This document shows, piece after piece, positions 1-11,712 of a DNA stretch of 64,000 bases. The notes beneath the pieces are model-generated. The model searched no databases. It saw only the letters and a list, made by a program, of their open reading frames with translations, and was not told the origin of the DNA. Position numbers and translations under genes: made by a program. The DNA lies in assembly GCA_023653785.1 (NCBI GenBank), contig JAMKCH010035822.1:62001-126000 (forward strand), given 5' to 3'. Origin of the DNA: Ophioderma brevispina (lineage: Eukaryota > Echinodermata > Ophiuroidea > Amphilepidida > Ophiodermatidae). Position 1 is the stretch's first letter, and every line of letters starts with the position of its first letter.

Positions 1-470
1 GGGGGGGTCCCTAGTACCCAAGATTTGTTTTTTTTCGGGCGATTTCTCACTCTTGAAAAATATTGTTTAACTCTAATTTTTTTTGTAATTTGTGTAACTT
101 ATCGATGCGCTTCTTTCCATACAAAAATATTAAATATTTTTCTCTTTTTTTGAAGTTTTTGGGGGGGGAGGTTGGTAACCCCCTCCCCCCCTTAGGCACC
201 AACGGGAGTGTGATTTTAAGAAATAAAAATAGCAAACAACTGTTTTTTTCTGCTTATGTATGTTCATATGCATGAAACAAAATTAATTACAATACTCAGA
301 ACAAACATAAACCCTTTAATTAATGTGCTAAAAAGAAGCAATTCCATAATCGAGCGACTGCGCGCCACTGCTGTACAAACCTATTGCAAATACGATTTCC
401 CCCCACACAAATACAGAATTTACAAAATGGTATTGTTTGTGTTAAATATAATGTAAATTTGGTCCTTCTC
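1..470. repeat. Direct repeat, copy 1 (partner at 1,843-2,310)
   Basis: This stretch and 1,843-2,310 are the same sequence in the same orientation, apart from small indels. Both start with a G-run and a TAGTACCCAAGATTTG segment, share CTTATCGATGCGCTTC and the phrase ACCAACGGGAGTGTG, and run on to GGTCCTTCT. The copy is cut by the window start. No credible protein is encoded. The nature of the repeat is unknown; it could be the ends of a transposon or part of a satellite-like family. Confidence 0.8.
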
Positions 471-789
471 GACAGATATAAAAGTTGCAGTAAATCCTAT
501 TGACAATCATACTGTTACAGATTGAAATCAGTGTGCACCTCTTCTTCTCTGCATGACAAATTCTCCTTCTCTCTTGGGCTTACTGCAACTGTTAAATCCT
601 GGGGTGGGTTCGGTCAAGTGGACATTACTTCAACAATACTTCATCAATCACCACGAATGAGGTGTTAAAATGCGCGTAAATAAACACCGCTTCCAATTAA
701 ATCCCATAATGTATAACAAGATCTATCGTTTGAACTTGACAGACAAATTTCAGCGGTGGGGAGTAATTTTTTTGGGTGTGTTTATATGT
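471..789. other. Gene-free stretch
   Basis: AT-rich sequence between two repeats. I see no open frame with coding character, no RNA gene and no clear regulatory site. Confidence 0.5.
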
Positions 790-1147
790 TCTTGTGAAAG
801 GTTTGTATGCCATAAGGTTGTTTACAATTTGAGATAATTAAAACATAATTTACAATTAAAAATACACTGTGTTGTATTAAATTTTAAGAGAACAATCACG
901 GTAACCAACACGTTTGCATACAACAATACAAAGGACCGATCGAACGAACGAATGAGTTTGAGAGAGAGAGAGAGAAGAGAGAAAGAGACCGACCCACAGT
1001 AGAAAGACAGAGAGAGAAACTGCGTCGACATTTTACATCAAGACTATTGTCAAATAAGTAGGAGTCATTTCAGTAATGGTTCACTTCATGATGTGTCAAT
1101 ATTTTTCTATGTTTCTATTGCGAACTGGCCGTGTAAGTCTTGGTGTA
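790..1147. repeat. Segmental repeat block 1, 5' part (partner 30,945-31,215)
   Basis: This block matches 30,945-31,215 in the same orientation. Shared landmarks are a TTCTTGTGAAAGGT start, a TTTACAATTTG-GATAATTAAAACATAA segment, a GA-rich simple repeat (960-1,017 here, 31,081-31,098 there) and GGTTCACTTCATGATGTGTC. The copies differ mainly by small indels. No coding content is recognised. Confidence 0.8.
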
Positions 1148-1163
1148 TTAGTAGGGTTCAAAA

Positions 1164-1821
1164 TTAAAGTCCCATTCTAGAAGTTTGGGGAAGAAGGTTT
1201 GAAGGTGGTTTCTTGTACTTTCAAGGGTGCTAAACAAGATTTTTCGGGTCCAACCTCTGGGAAATGTGGGGAACTCTCGCTAGGGCTAAAACAGCTATCT
1301 AATAGTTAATATGAAAACAATTTTAGGGTATTTCTTAATGCTGATTATTGTGTAATGCTAGCGAGAGTTCCCCACATTTCCCAGAGGTTGGACCAAAATA
1401 ATCTTGTTCAGCATCCTTGAAAATGTAAACAAATACCTTCAAACATCTTCACTTTGATATACACTCGTATTCAATAATACTTAATTGATAACGGTCCCCA
1501 AAAGGCTATTATGCTAAATTTAGGCAGCCATTTTGAAAACAGCGCCTTCTAAGGGTACTTACCATAAATTCTAATTATTGGAATAGCATTATATAGTAAT
1601 TAGCATTAAGAAATACCCCAAAATTAATTTCATATTAAATATTAGATTAGTTTTAATATGCCATTTTCTGGAATTTTGGCGGCCATTTTGAAAAACGCCC
1701 TCTAGTGAGAGTTCCCCACATTTCCCAGAGATTGGACCCGAAAAATCTTGTTCAGCACCCTTGAAAATACAAGAAAACACCTTCAAACCTTCTTCCCAAA
1801 ACTTCTACAATGGGACTTTAA
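1164..1821. mobile_element. Foldback (MITE-like) element with ~120-bp inverted repeats
   Basis: The arm at 1,164-1,285 begins TTAAAGTCCCATT and reads through AGAAGGTTTGAAGGTG to GGGAACTCTC. Its reverse complement is at about 1,693-1,821. A third, partial reverse-complement arm lies at about 1,357-1,450, and the interior has its own inverted pair around GCATTAAGAAATACCC. This is a nested palindrome typical of foldback elements or MITEs. No protein is encoded; short open frames across it are incidental. Confidence 0.85.
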
Positions 1822-1842
1822 CACTTAAGTGCCTAAGGAGGG

Positions 1843-2310
1843 GGGGTTCCATAGTACCCAAGATTTGTTTTCGGCGATTTCTCACTCGTGAAAATATTTT
1901 TTAACTCTAATTTTTTTGTAATTGTGCAACTTATCGATGCGCTTCTTTCCATAAAAAAATATTAAAAATATTCTCGCCCGTTAATAAGATAATTAGCTTG
2001 GGTCCCTAGGAACCCCCTCCCCCCTTAGGCACCAACGGGAGTGTGATTTTAAAAAATAAAAATTAGCAAACACTGTTTCTGCTTATTTAATTTTCATATT
2101 CTGAAACAAAATTAATTACATACTCAGAAAAAACAATTACACCTTTATGTGCTAAAAAGAAGCGATTCCATCATCAAGCGACTCCGCGCCATTGCTATAC
2201 AAACCTATGGCAAATACGATTGCCCCACAAAAAATACAAGAATGTACAAAATGGTATTGTTTGTGTTAAATATAATGTAAATTGGTCCTTCTAGAGCAGA
2301 TATAAACATC
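1843..2310. repeat. Direct repeat, copy 2 (partner at 1-470)
   Basis: Same-orientation copy of the repeat at the window start. It shares the G-run, TAGTACCCAAGATTTG, CTTATCGATGCGCTTC and ACCAACGGGAGTGTG. Differences are mostly homopolymer lengths and short indels, plus a short replaced segment near 1,975-2,020. Confidence 0.8.
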
Positions 2311-2635
2311 AAAATGATTTGCAATGTATATGCTGTGGAAGCAGGGCCGCGGAAACGTCATGTTACTTTTTTAGCGATTTTGGCGCATTTCGAAAACTAT
2401 GATTTGCCCCTAATTTCCAGACGATAAACCGGAACTCATTTATATTGCTTATATCTTCGGCCTTGTCTTATGCCCCCTCAAAGGTGTATGAGTCTTCATT
2501 TGAAACTTCCATCGGGAAAGTGGTTTCCATAGGTGTGGGGGGGGGTTCCATGGACCCCCCCCCCTTAGGCACCACTGAGTGAAAACACCTTCGGACCTTA
2601 AGGTGTTTAATTTTGAACCTACTTAGGGAAAAGAC

Positions 2636-4020
2636 ATTTATTACACTGTGTGCTCCTGTCAGCAATTAGCCGCATGGCCGTTATATTCCCGCCCACCTTA
2701 CTCACAACGCTCTCAACTAATTGCCTGTTTAGAGCATGTTCACCATTTTGGTATTATTTTAAAGATGCAGATTTTAAAATGATGCAACACTGAAACGGCT
2801 CATCACTTAATTAACACTTTATTTCACTAGCAGCTCTTACTATAATTTTCATATCATAAAAAATCTTTGCATTCTGGGTCACGAACTATAATAAAATGTA
2901 AAGTATCACTCGACCTAGTTTCGACGGTCCGAACACAAGATACTCTGGTTTCTAAAACTATTATTTTTTTTCATTTATAGAAACACGGTTTTGCCTCCAC
3001 GGTAAATGAATCCATAAAGCCCCTTTAACGCAGTCCCGATACTAATGGGCAAATTTATATTCTGCCTGGGTTTTTCAAGAGCAGCTATATAATAGACGAA
3101 CATCTGGTCAATCCAGTAATTCAAGTAAAGTCAAGGTGGCGGTTTGTTTAACTTAATATCATTATGTGCATAAAATGTTAGATAGGCACACAATTAACAA
3201 TCGTTAACGGCTTGTATAAAAGGAATTTTTAATAATTCCCATGAGAGCTCTACTCTGTTTTCTGGCTTTTTTGTTTTCATCTATACTTTGCGATGGACAA
3301 CCACCCTTGAATATCCGTAAGCCATACCTTGAGAAACTGATTTAAACTTAAAACCGAACAAGAAACTTACAACTGTACTTTCTTCGCTTATTACGGGTCC
3401 CCTTCGGGGACCATTATCTTACACAGACAAGTGTCTCAGATGAGATTGGAAGTCAAAACTAACACTAAAATTTAAACAATACCATGAAATCTCACAACAT
3501 TGATTGTAATTTTTTTTTTCAGACCGGCACCATGACTGTAGAACAATTGTCCAGACTTGTTTCAGGATGTACACCTTGTCTACTGTCATGAAATATGTCT
3601 GTAAAAATAATTTTAAGATTTTTTTTAGATTTAAAGTGTTTACTGTGATTTGTTTATTTCTCTCTGTCTTCCCTCTCTCTACACCTAATCCTAACCTCCA
3701 GTAAACACTTAATTGCCCAAACATTTGGATTTTTTCGATTTCTCGGTTATTCAATGAAATTTGTCAAGGAGTTTTTCTTGCTATTAGGCTGATTTATGAA
3801 CACGCTTCCCCTGATACTAGTAAAAAATTAGATAAATGCAAATTTGTTTTTCGGAAAGTGACACTTTCAATTGGCTAGGTCCAAGGTCGAGTTTGGGGAT
3901 TTTCATTTTATTACCGGTATGTGGTTTTCTAATTTACCCCTGATTTACCTTGTTTAGTTTCATGATCAAACTCCCAAAGGAAAGTGGTTATCTGTAAGCC
4001 CCAGATTCAACTAAGGTCTA
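2636..4020. repeat. Segmental repeat block 1, 3' part (partner 31,268-33,048)
   Basis: This matches 31,268-33,048 in the same orientation: CATTTATTACACTGTGTGCTC, the CCGCCCACCTTACTC region, the ACCACCCTTGAAT segment, the CCCTTCGG/CTTACACA region and the final AGGAAAGTGGTTATCTG. The partner has an extra ~400 bp of AT-rich sequence around 32,590-32,880. A CT-rich simple repeat sits near 3,658-3,682. No gene is recognised. Confidence 0.8.
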
Positions 4021-4394
4021 ATGCCGGCACCGATTGGGTCTTAGAAAATTAAAATAGTGGGTTCCTTCCCGGAGCAGTCTATGACCGTTAGTAACAATCG
4101 TTAAGTACATCTGGTACTGTTACAACCTATCATTCAAGAAGGGTCTTTATTGGATTACATATTGAACATTTTGATTTGATTTATGACAATTTTATTATTA
4201 ACCTTTTGTGACATGCTATTTCATAGAGGCTAGTGTCAAAAATTATTATATCGGTCTACGGTTTTATTTTCGTCTTCAGCGGTTATATTTATTAAACCAA
4301 TGTTCGAACTGAACAAGTGCTACGTAATTATATTTTGTTTTTGATGTATCCGGGAGTATTATTGTGACTCACTCTAGGTGATCATGTATTGAAA

Positions 4395-5250
4395 TCCAGC
4401 TACATTGTTTTCACCTTCTAGCATAATTGGATCATGGATATTGCCGATGACACATAAGTGTGCTTCTCCATGTGGCAATCTAAAATAAAAGTGCTCGGGT
4501 CAACTTAAGCTAGTGTGAATGACACCAATCCATATGTGTGTAAAACGGTATAATGATAGCAAAGGCTGCTTTGAAGTCAACAAATTTCAGTGGATAGGTA
4601 ATGCCTCTCTCTGGCATTTTCGAGTATTTCTAGCATGAACACAGCATCTCCCTGGCTCTTCTAAAAATCCACACTGGTCTCATTAGATGGTCCTCTAATG
4701 GTATCTTGTATTCCTATTTAGCAACCACCCTGCAGAAGACTTTACCCGGGATGGACAGGAGCGGTGATGGCTCTATAGTTGGCTGGATCCAGTTTATCCT
4801 CTGAATCCTCCTTTATTGTAAACTGTGGTGGATGATACACAGCACTCCAGTTCTTTCTGGGATTTTGTCTTGCTCCATGCTGTGTTTTAAAGTATGTCCA
4901 AATGGTCACTTGCATCACTCTTCATGAATTTTCGAATAGCAACCCTTCACTTCAGGATACCATTACAACCACTAGGCTGTCAAGTCTTGCTTGTTTGTAC
5001 TAAATATAGTCGATTGTTATTCTGCCACTGTCGCGTTAAACGGTTTTTGACATTTCCATTAAATCTGAGAGGTTATATGCTTTACACAAGCCTTTACCTA
5101 CCTGGCGTGAAGAAAGGTCAATTTTTGTTTCATTGACATCACCTTGTCTGTTAAGGATATCCTTCCCCGTTTTCCTCCTCGAATTACAGTGTAAAAGCAA
5201 TAGCCTACATTGCTAAAGACACGTTTAATTTTGGATCTACAGCACCGCAC
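4395..5250. repeat. Segmental repeat block 2 (partner 26,190-27,600)
   Basis: Same-orientation matches to 26,190-27,600 include GGATATTGCCGATGACA, CTCGGGTCAAC-TAAGCTA, AATGATAGCAA, GGTCACTTGCATCACTCTTC with the following TTTCGAATAGCAA, and AATTACAGTGTAAAAGCAATAGCC. The LINE fragment at 4,556-4,870 is present here but not in the partner, so it is a later insertion or was lost there. Confidence 0.7.
4556..4870 (-). pseudogene. LINE reverse-transcriptase fragment
   Basis: Read on the minus strand, this gives a broken reverse-transcriptase segment. A stretch resembling 'NW..I..LLSIPGKVFCRVV' is followed by a poorly preserved middle part and then 'FVDFKAAF', the motif-A region of non-LTR retrotransposon polymerases. 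Several frameshifts and stops interrupt it and both ends are missing. It is a dead fragment about 100 residues long. The wording of the motifs suggests an RTE/jockey-type element, but the piece is too short to assign a clade. Confidence 0.55.
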
Positions 5251-6655
5251 TGCTCTAGGGAGAGCACAGGCGAAGAGGAGATAGAAGAGAAGTAGAGACA
5301 ATGGTCCACATCACTTCATCTTCTCCACGCGCCTATGTGTGTTCAATGATTTTACAAACACTAGTTCACCTGGTCCTTATCCTGACATGTTAGAGGTGCA
5401 AAATCTGCCCAGACAGTTCAGCATTCAATAGCCTTCTCACCAACGCCTGATTGAGCGCAAATTTTAAAGCACAAGCCCTACATGAGGCCCACGCATACTG
5501 CCGGGCAGTGCTTGTTCGTTGCCCGGCGTTGAACGGGTCACATGTCAACTCATCTATAAATCCAGGAGTGCAAGGGTTTTGGTGTGGGATAATAATTATA
5601 ATAGGGCGGTTTTGATATATTAGAGTGTATCGTGGCGCACATGGCTACAAAGCGCATAGCTCTGTAGCATGGCGCGTAGTTCAGGTATTAAAATTTTGAT
5701 AGAATATTACTACTATTACTTTTTTTGCAGGGGAAGTTGCTGGAGTTTTGAGTTATGCACAGTAATTTAACAGAAGCAATGATTATTGAAACTTCATATT
5801 TTTTCTTAATTTATCATGATATTACTAAGATCGTTTTGAAACAAGGTTTAAGAGATGATTTTTTAATTTTAATGTCCACGGGACCGAGAATGCCATAGTA
5901 AATGCAGTCCAGTTTCACAAATTTAACCGTTTGGAAATCCCCAATTCCCCAATCGAGCAGATCGTGTCTACCCTCCTGTCCACAGAACCACATGTATAGT
6001 CTTATATCTTGATATCTTGATCGATTACGCTGTGACAACAGAGATACAGAATGCCTTGCTGCTTTGTTGCCGTATTGTTCTTATAAACGTTAACGAGATA
6101 AATCGTTTTGGTGTAAATTGTCTGGTACAGGTCACGTATCAGATATCAGTTTTCTTTCTTCGGGGCGACCGATATAACATAAATCCGACTATGTTAAATC
6201 ACGTCGGTACATGACCTTCTGCCCAAAGTGTAATTTTTTTTGTTCCCAAAGACCCGTGTATTAATGTCTAACAGTACAACATTTAAACCTTTTCCCTACT
6301 GATTCAAAAACCGACGGTACGATGACATAATCGGTGTTTTTTTTCCAATTAGGGGATACGTACGTCATTTTTACTGAAGGGTTCCCCCGAAGGCAAAATA
6401 TATAAACCAATCCATGCCGTGACTTCCATCAATCTTTTGTTGGTCCAAAAATGTGGCTGTTATTCCCATAATAAAATTCCTTTTTGAGATTCAACATCTG
6501 TTATATTTCTTTAATAATTATATTCAATTGTCCTCCGCATATGTGAAAAGATGGGTCCATAAGTCCTATAAACTGAAAACAAGTCACCGGCTAAATACCC
6601 TTACCGTGGACTGAATGGCAGACGGATCCCCGGTTTAGTTTTAGCAGGCTTACAG
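5251..6655. other. Gene-free stretch
   Basis: About 1.4 kb without recognisable coding sequence. Short open frames (for example 5,814-6,038 minus) have no family features. No RNA gene or clear repeat partner was found in this window. Confidence 0.5.
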
Positions 6656-6659
6656 ACCC

Positions 6660-7457
6660 TTGCGCGCGGCTGCGGGGTATGCGTCAAGAGATAAATGAAT
6701 AAACGAAATGGGTCAAACACATTTGAGCCACAGCTATCAGCACTTTGTGTTAATGATTTCATAGGAAAAAAATGGATACTTTGGACATGCAGTCAATGGA
6801 ATACTTGTGAAACGTTAATGGGATTTTAATCTGTTTGAACAATTGATTTCAGTTTAGTCGCTTCTATGTACGCTATGGTTGGCCGTGTAAGAAGGCGCTG
6901 GTCAGAATTTGGAAATCTTTTGAATTTTCCCTTAGAATTTCACGGGTTTTGTCCGCCCTTCTACAAAAAGGCTACAGTCTTTTTATGGGTGTCACTCATT
7001 CATACAGTTTGTTGGAGGGTGTGATTTTCATTTGCTCAAATTTGCTTTTAGCGAGTTTGTAATTTTGCCTGTAATGCATAGTTTTGTGCTTTTGTCAAAA
7101 AATTCTCGTACAGAAGCGTGTAGTTATTTTTTTAAATAATATTTGGTCAAATAATTTTAGTTTTTAAGATCAGATATTCATATCTTGTAACATTGGACAA
7201 TTTACTTAATGCTCAAACATGATTATAACACCTCAATACGCAGTAAGCTTTTGTAACGATCGCATAGCAACGTTAAATTGCATTGTTGGAGAATGCATGT
7301 GGGTGTTGTCACAGTAAACGGGGCTGCAGAAATTAATTGTCCTATTTGTGGAATACTGATTTATTGTATATAACTTTTCAGATAATTTACGGGTATTGGC
7401 AAGAGAGCTAAAAAAAAGAAGTGAAATATGTTTGTGTTAGTCGACCACATTTTTTAT
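6660..7457. repeat. Segmental repeat block 3 (partner 27,620-28,462)
   Basis: This matches 27,620-28,462 in the same orientation. Landmarks are ATGCAGTCAATG-AATACTTGTGAAACGTT, GAACAATTGATTTCA, TCTACAAAAAGGC and TTGTTGGAGAATG. The match ends in a run ATTTTTTATTT directly at the left border of the LTR retrotransposon, which makes the partner the unoccupied version of the insertion site. Confidence 0.75.
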
Positions 7458-7462
7458 TTAAT
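7458..7462. repeat. Left target-site duplication (TTAAT)
   Basis: Five bases TTAAT precede the first LTR base. The right flank reads TTGAT (25,492-25,496), one mismatch away, and the paralogous unoccupied site at 28,463-28,467 reads TTAAT. A 5-bp duplication is usual for Ty3/gypsy integration. Confidence 0.55.
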
Positions 7463-9565
7463 TGAAACGGGATTGGAAGTATTTTCTTAGTTTATTATTT
7501 TTTTCACAAATATTTAAATTAAAATAAGAAGATATTAGTCTAAATGTTACAAATTAAATTTCCATTACGTCAGCACTATTTATGTAAAGCCACGTCATGA
7601 AAATCGTGGATCTCTTTAGAAAGTTCAGGCCTTCTGGCCAATCCGCGTGAAGCCCGCCACGGAGGTCACGTAATTGCCAATCATCACAACAACCCCACTG
7701 CGTGACTCTAGTTTCGGTGGCATGACTATCACCTGAATGTGATCCGCGCGGCCCGTCTGGAAACGTTCATCCTGCTGTATCGCTTTTATAGGTGCGTACA
7801 CGCATTGCGAATTGCCCTTCGTTTTCAAAGGGATCTTTTTACATGTTGGAGCGGGCAAGTATCATATTAACATTCCTTTTTTGTAGGCATATCGCGTAGG
7901 GAAGCTAGACCGAAAGCTTGGATAATCAGGGTTGTGGCATTAGTGATTTATGAAGAAATATTGTCAAATTGTTTGTGGGGATCCAAAATCTACTCGTCTA
8001 CACATTTGGAATTGAAGTCAACATTTCCCCGGAATTAAGAAAGTTCTGATTTGACTTTCAGGATCGCTTCTGATAATAATTTTGTCATTCTAATATCCCG
8101 CTAGGATTTTAGCTTACTGTCGTGTAAGTAGTATTACGAAAGGGTGCAAAATATTAGCGTGAAAAATCGAGAAGCAAACGAACATGTGGCATGTTTATCA
8201 GTCATGACATTAACTTCAAAAATCACTTGTATTCATTATTTTCGTTAAAATTCCTTAAAAAATCATTAATTGCAATACCATAGTAATCTTGCAGTGATGG
8301 GTGAGATTATTTTAGTGGGTCTGTGTGTACATCTCAAGAGCCGACTCTCGAGGTTGTCAAACTCACTTATAATAAATTTGAAATTGAAGAGAGAAGTGAG
8401 ATTTTGACACGATTGCACCATCTTGTCCGTACCGTACGAAAACTCTATGGTACGGCCATATACTGTGTGACCTTGTTGTCTTGTCGTCCTTCTTGCTCAG
8501 TACAGTACGAGGGCCCTATTGATGGTGGCGCCTTGTGTTGTCGTGGTACACTGAAGTATAGGGGTCCATATCAACTTGATGGAATTGTTTTGCGAGATAT
8601 TAAATGATATGAGTTTGGACTGGCAGTAAATATAAAATTAAATGGATTGGGAATATATTAGTAATTTTCGGAAATGATCAAGATTTTGTTTTGTGAAAAA
8701 TGCACATCGTGAAATGCTCTTATCCTCTTTGATTTTTTCGTGTTAATTTATTCACGGTCACTATGTAAATTAAAGGTCGTTACGTATGAGTACTGCACAT
8801 GCACAGGATCTGCTAAAATAAGCATTAGGAGAGACTAGAAAATTAATTATAATTTGTTGTGTGATATTATTTTAAACTTGTAATGAAGTTAGGAACGAGC
8901 AAGACATGATTAAATATGTCCTCTCTTTAATTCATGAAGGATTAACTTCAGTAAAAATCTAGGTCATCACGGTTGGTACGGCATATGAGCACCGTAATGC
9001 AAATAATTAGGAGAGTTAAAGCGAAAAGGAAAATTATAATGATGTTGTTAGCATGTGAAGACTTTAGGAGGATTAAAGGACATCAAATATTTTCGCTTCA
9101 AATGTTTAGTTTAGGAGAGATTGCATCCATGTTGATATTAGTTAATGGAGATATATTTTATAGTGAAGACAAGGCTAAATGTTCCGTCTCTAAATGATAG
9201 GGAAGGAAGTTTTATTTTGTTCTCTTATTGCTTTGGAAAATATGGTGAAAATAAAATAATACGAAATATTAAATAAACTTCTAAAGACAATGATAACTTC
9301 CCTTGTAATCAACAGTTTTAGAAAGTCATCACTTCCTCGCATTTGTAGATTTTGGTGGGAATGTGCATTAATAAATTGTTTGTATTTTGATTGTTTGCGG
9401 AATAATTAACCTCTCAATTAAGATAATTATTATTCTGTAGGGATAGTAGGACATGACTATCATAGGGATAATATTATGAATAGCCCCCTATGTAATATAC
9501 GGATATGGATTTATTTTGTTTGATGATTGAGATACTGGGAACATACTGCCCCTCCCTTTAGAGTA

Positions 9566-10300
9566 ATTGTTAACACCGTTCGCTTGATTGGTAAAAAGAC
9601 ATTAGAGTTAGAGAGTAGCAAGCGTTATGGCTGACACTCTAAAAAACTTGACCCCCACTCAGAGCTTGGTATGCTCAAGGCTACAGAGAAAAGTTTCACG
9701 ACAATTGCGGGCTGCCAATCAGGTGTGGGGGTTGTAGATACTGTTTATTTTGTATGTTCCCCTAAATTTCACTTGCAAGATTATATTTTGTTTTCATTGT
9801 TCTTGACATACTAACATACAGGTTCTGAAATAAAGATGTGTAAAAACATTATAGAAAGTCCATGAATGAATATAAAAACTACCGAAATGTTTGATCTTCA
9901 TAATTACGGTAATTGCTGCTGAACTTGACCTAATTGTGTGAATTGTGGAATGTGAAATTGGGGAGGTGATGGATGTATGCTATACTAGAACTGGAGCCAA
10001 GATCCTTATGCGGGTGTGATTCAACTTATTTTCTTTTGGAGACCTAATTTAATTCCTATGGGGCAATCTGGTTTGGGGGAAAATAACTTGACCCACAGGT
10101 ACCCATGTATCCATTCTCTTCCATAGTGGTACCAAAATGATCACTATTGGATCTGCTCTAAAGATGGATGATGCTGCAAAAATAGTTGTATTGTTTCTTT
10201 ACATAGTGAATAGGTAGTCTATAGACGCCTGAGCACACAGCTGGGATTTCTCTAAGGAAGTTAAGCGGCCACTGAGCAGCGAACGGGTATTGAAAAATGT
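9566..10300. other. Segment present only in the 5' LTR
   Basis: Aligning the two LTRs by eye, sequence between CCCTCCCTTTAG and ATGTGTAGCTTTAG is about 730 bp here and only a few bases in the 3' LTR (near 23,295-23,310). It is therefore either an insertion into this LTR or a deletion from the other. I see no transposon termini and no coding sequence. Confidence 0.65.
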
Positions 10301-10484
10301 GTAGCTTTAGAATGGCTGTAACTCAATCATAGCGAATGGGGGACATAAACGTAGGGGGGTTGGTGGGAGAAAATACAATAATACAGCCACTGTAAAAACT
10401 TAGTTATTATTATGTAATAACCGCGCGTTGTGTTGTTTCAGCAGCAGAAAGAGTAGATGAGATTTTGGTGGGTTCAATACCAGA

Positions 10485-10650
10485 CATGTGTCACATCAAA
10501 TGTCACAAATTAAAAATGTGTCACATCAATGTCACAAATTAAAAATTGTTTGTCACATCCAAATGTCACAAATTTAAAATGTGTCACTCCAAATGTACAA
10601 TTAAAATATTGTTGTCCACATCCAAATGTCACAAATTCTAATGTCCTCAT
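10485..10650. repeat. AT-rich ~27-bp tandem repeat in 5' LTR
   Basis: The words TGTCACATC, AAATGTCACAAATT and AAAATG recur about five or six times with a period near 25-28 bp. The same array is in the 3' LTR at 23,500-23,660, so it belongs to the LTR. Confidence 0.8.
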
Positions 10651-10671
10651 TAATGTCAAAATGGGAGTATG

Positions 10672-10855
10672 AAAATGCATGCATGGTGCAAAAGGCAGGC
10701 ACCTCACGGTAGTACTCGGCGTCTTGTTGGAGGATGAGGGTTAGCCTGCGATAAATATTATGTGGAATGCATGCAAAAGGCAGCCACCTCACGGTTAGTG
10801 CTCGGCGTGTCTGTGGAGGTGAGGGCCGTGACCCTGCAATAAATATAAAAATGTG
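10672..10855. repeat. ~88-bp LTR tandem repeat, 2 copies
   Basis: Each unit runs from ATGCATGCAAAAGGCAGGC through CCTCACGGTAGT and GTCTTGTTGGAGG to AATAAATAT-ATGTGAC. It therefore carries an AATAAA polyadenylation signal. The 3' LTR carries about ten copies at 23,686-24,594. Confidence 0.85.
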
Positions 10856-11049
10856 ACATGAGCATCATTATGGAGTTGAGTAGTTGAGTAACCATGGGGA
10901 CGAGAACATCAGGTTTGTCTGCAACTGACTGTGTGCGACGAAGTCACGAGAGGAAGACATGTTTTTGTCTGTGTTGGAGCCCCCTGGTTTGTCTCCTTTT
11001 ATATTTATTATTACTATGAGGTGTAAAGTAATTATTAAGACGCAGGTGT

Positions 11050-11430
11050 AAATACAGACATATGCACCCCAGGTGTAATATGGTTGTATTTACCCGTTGC
11101 CGGCAGTGCCGAGGATGGGGGGAAACCTATGCCCCAAAAAAGTGATTTTGCCATTGGTAATTGTATATTTAGATTATAAAACGTATATATGGTTGTAAAT
11201 CCAAACTATGCACCCCAGGTGTTCTATGGTTGTATTTACGGAGGCCGGCCAGTGCCTAGAGGGGGCAACCATGCACAAAAAGTGGATTTTTTCCATTGTA
11301 TTGTTATATTTAGAATATTATTAAAACGATATGTGTGTAAATCCAAACATATGCTCCCCAGGTGTCATATGGTAGGTATTTGCGATTGCCGGCCAGTGCC
11401 TAGAGGGGAACCTATGCCCCAAAAGTGGTT
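11050..11430. repeat. ~150-bp LTR tandem repeat, 3 copies
   Basis: Three tandem units share TATGCACCCCAGGTGT, ATGGTTGTATTTACG, GCCGGCCAGTGCC and CCTATGCCCCAAAA. The 3' LTR has two (24,965-25,210). Copy-number change between the two LTRs of one element points to unequal exchange or slippage after insertion. Confidence 0.8.
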
Positions 11431-11693
11431 TGAGTAAGGTATCTAAAATTAGATGCAAATAAAGTGTAACTAAGTAAATAGTTTATAAAGGACATGTAAT
11501 CGCAGTCAGATGTATCCTTTTATAGGTTATGACGTTGTGATGGAATCTGACGCCACGACGAAGGCTGGTGTAATAAATCTTGAGAAACTGATTTACCGAG
11601 TCACGTGCGTAATTCAGAAGGAGCAGCAAGGTTCTGCCCCTTGCAAATTACCCGCGAGTCCTTCCGGGGCGCTTCCCGCCGATCCCGCTACAA

Positions 11694-11712
11694 TGGTGTC
11701 AGAAGTGGGATC
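11694..11712 (+). promoter_or_regulatory. Primer-binding site, tRNA-Leu-like
   Basis: One base after the 5' LTR the sequence reads TGGTGTCAGAAGTGGGATC. It begins TGG, as needed to pair with the CCA end of a tRNA, and resembles the complement of a tRNA-Leu 3' end used by several metazoan Ty3/gypsy elements. The tRNA identity is from memory of the family pattern and needs checking against the host tRNA set. Confidence 0.75.

Larger units (their letters stand above)
1149..2625. mobile_element. Composite element bounded by 20-bp inverted repeats
   Basis: The left end (1,149-1,168) and right end (2,606-2,625) are inverted copies of a terminus around GGTTCAAAATTAAA. The interval is absent from the paralogous block at 31,215-31,265, so it is probably an insertion of about 1.48 kb into repeat block 1. 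Inside lie a foldback element (1,164-1,821) and a direct repeat copy (1,843-2,310). No transposase is visible, so it would be non-autonomous. The left outer repeat overlaps the inner element by a few bases, so the true borders are uncertain. Confidence 0.45.
7463..11692 (+). repeat. 5' long terminal repeat
   Basis: About 4,230 bp, starting TGAAACGGG and ending in TACA (TG...CA ends). It matches 21,266-25,491 along nearly its whole length, with many small indels. Differences from the 3' LTR are a ~730-bp segment (9,566-10,300) found only here, two rather than ten copies of an ~88-bp repeat, and three rather than two copies of a ~150-bp repeat. A TATA-like CCTTTTATAGG at 11,516-11,526 lies about 170 bp before the LTR end and could be the core promoter. 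Short open frames inside are not credible genes. Confidence 0.88.

Noticed and set aside
8323..9197. Open frames inside the 5' LTR (8,323-8,607 and 8,973-9,197)
   Set aside because: Not preserved in the matching part of the 3' LTR (indels break them) and no protein features.
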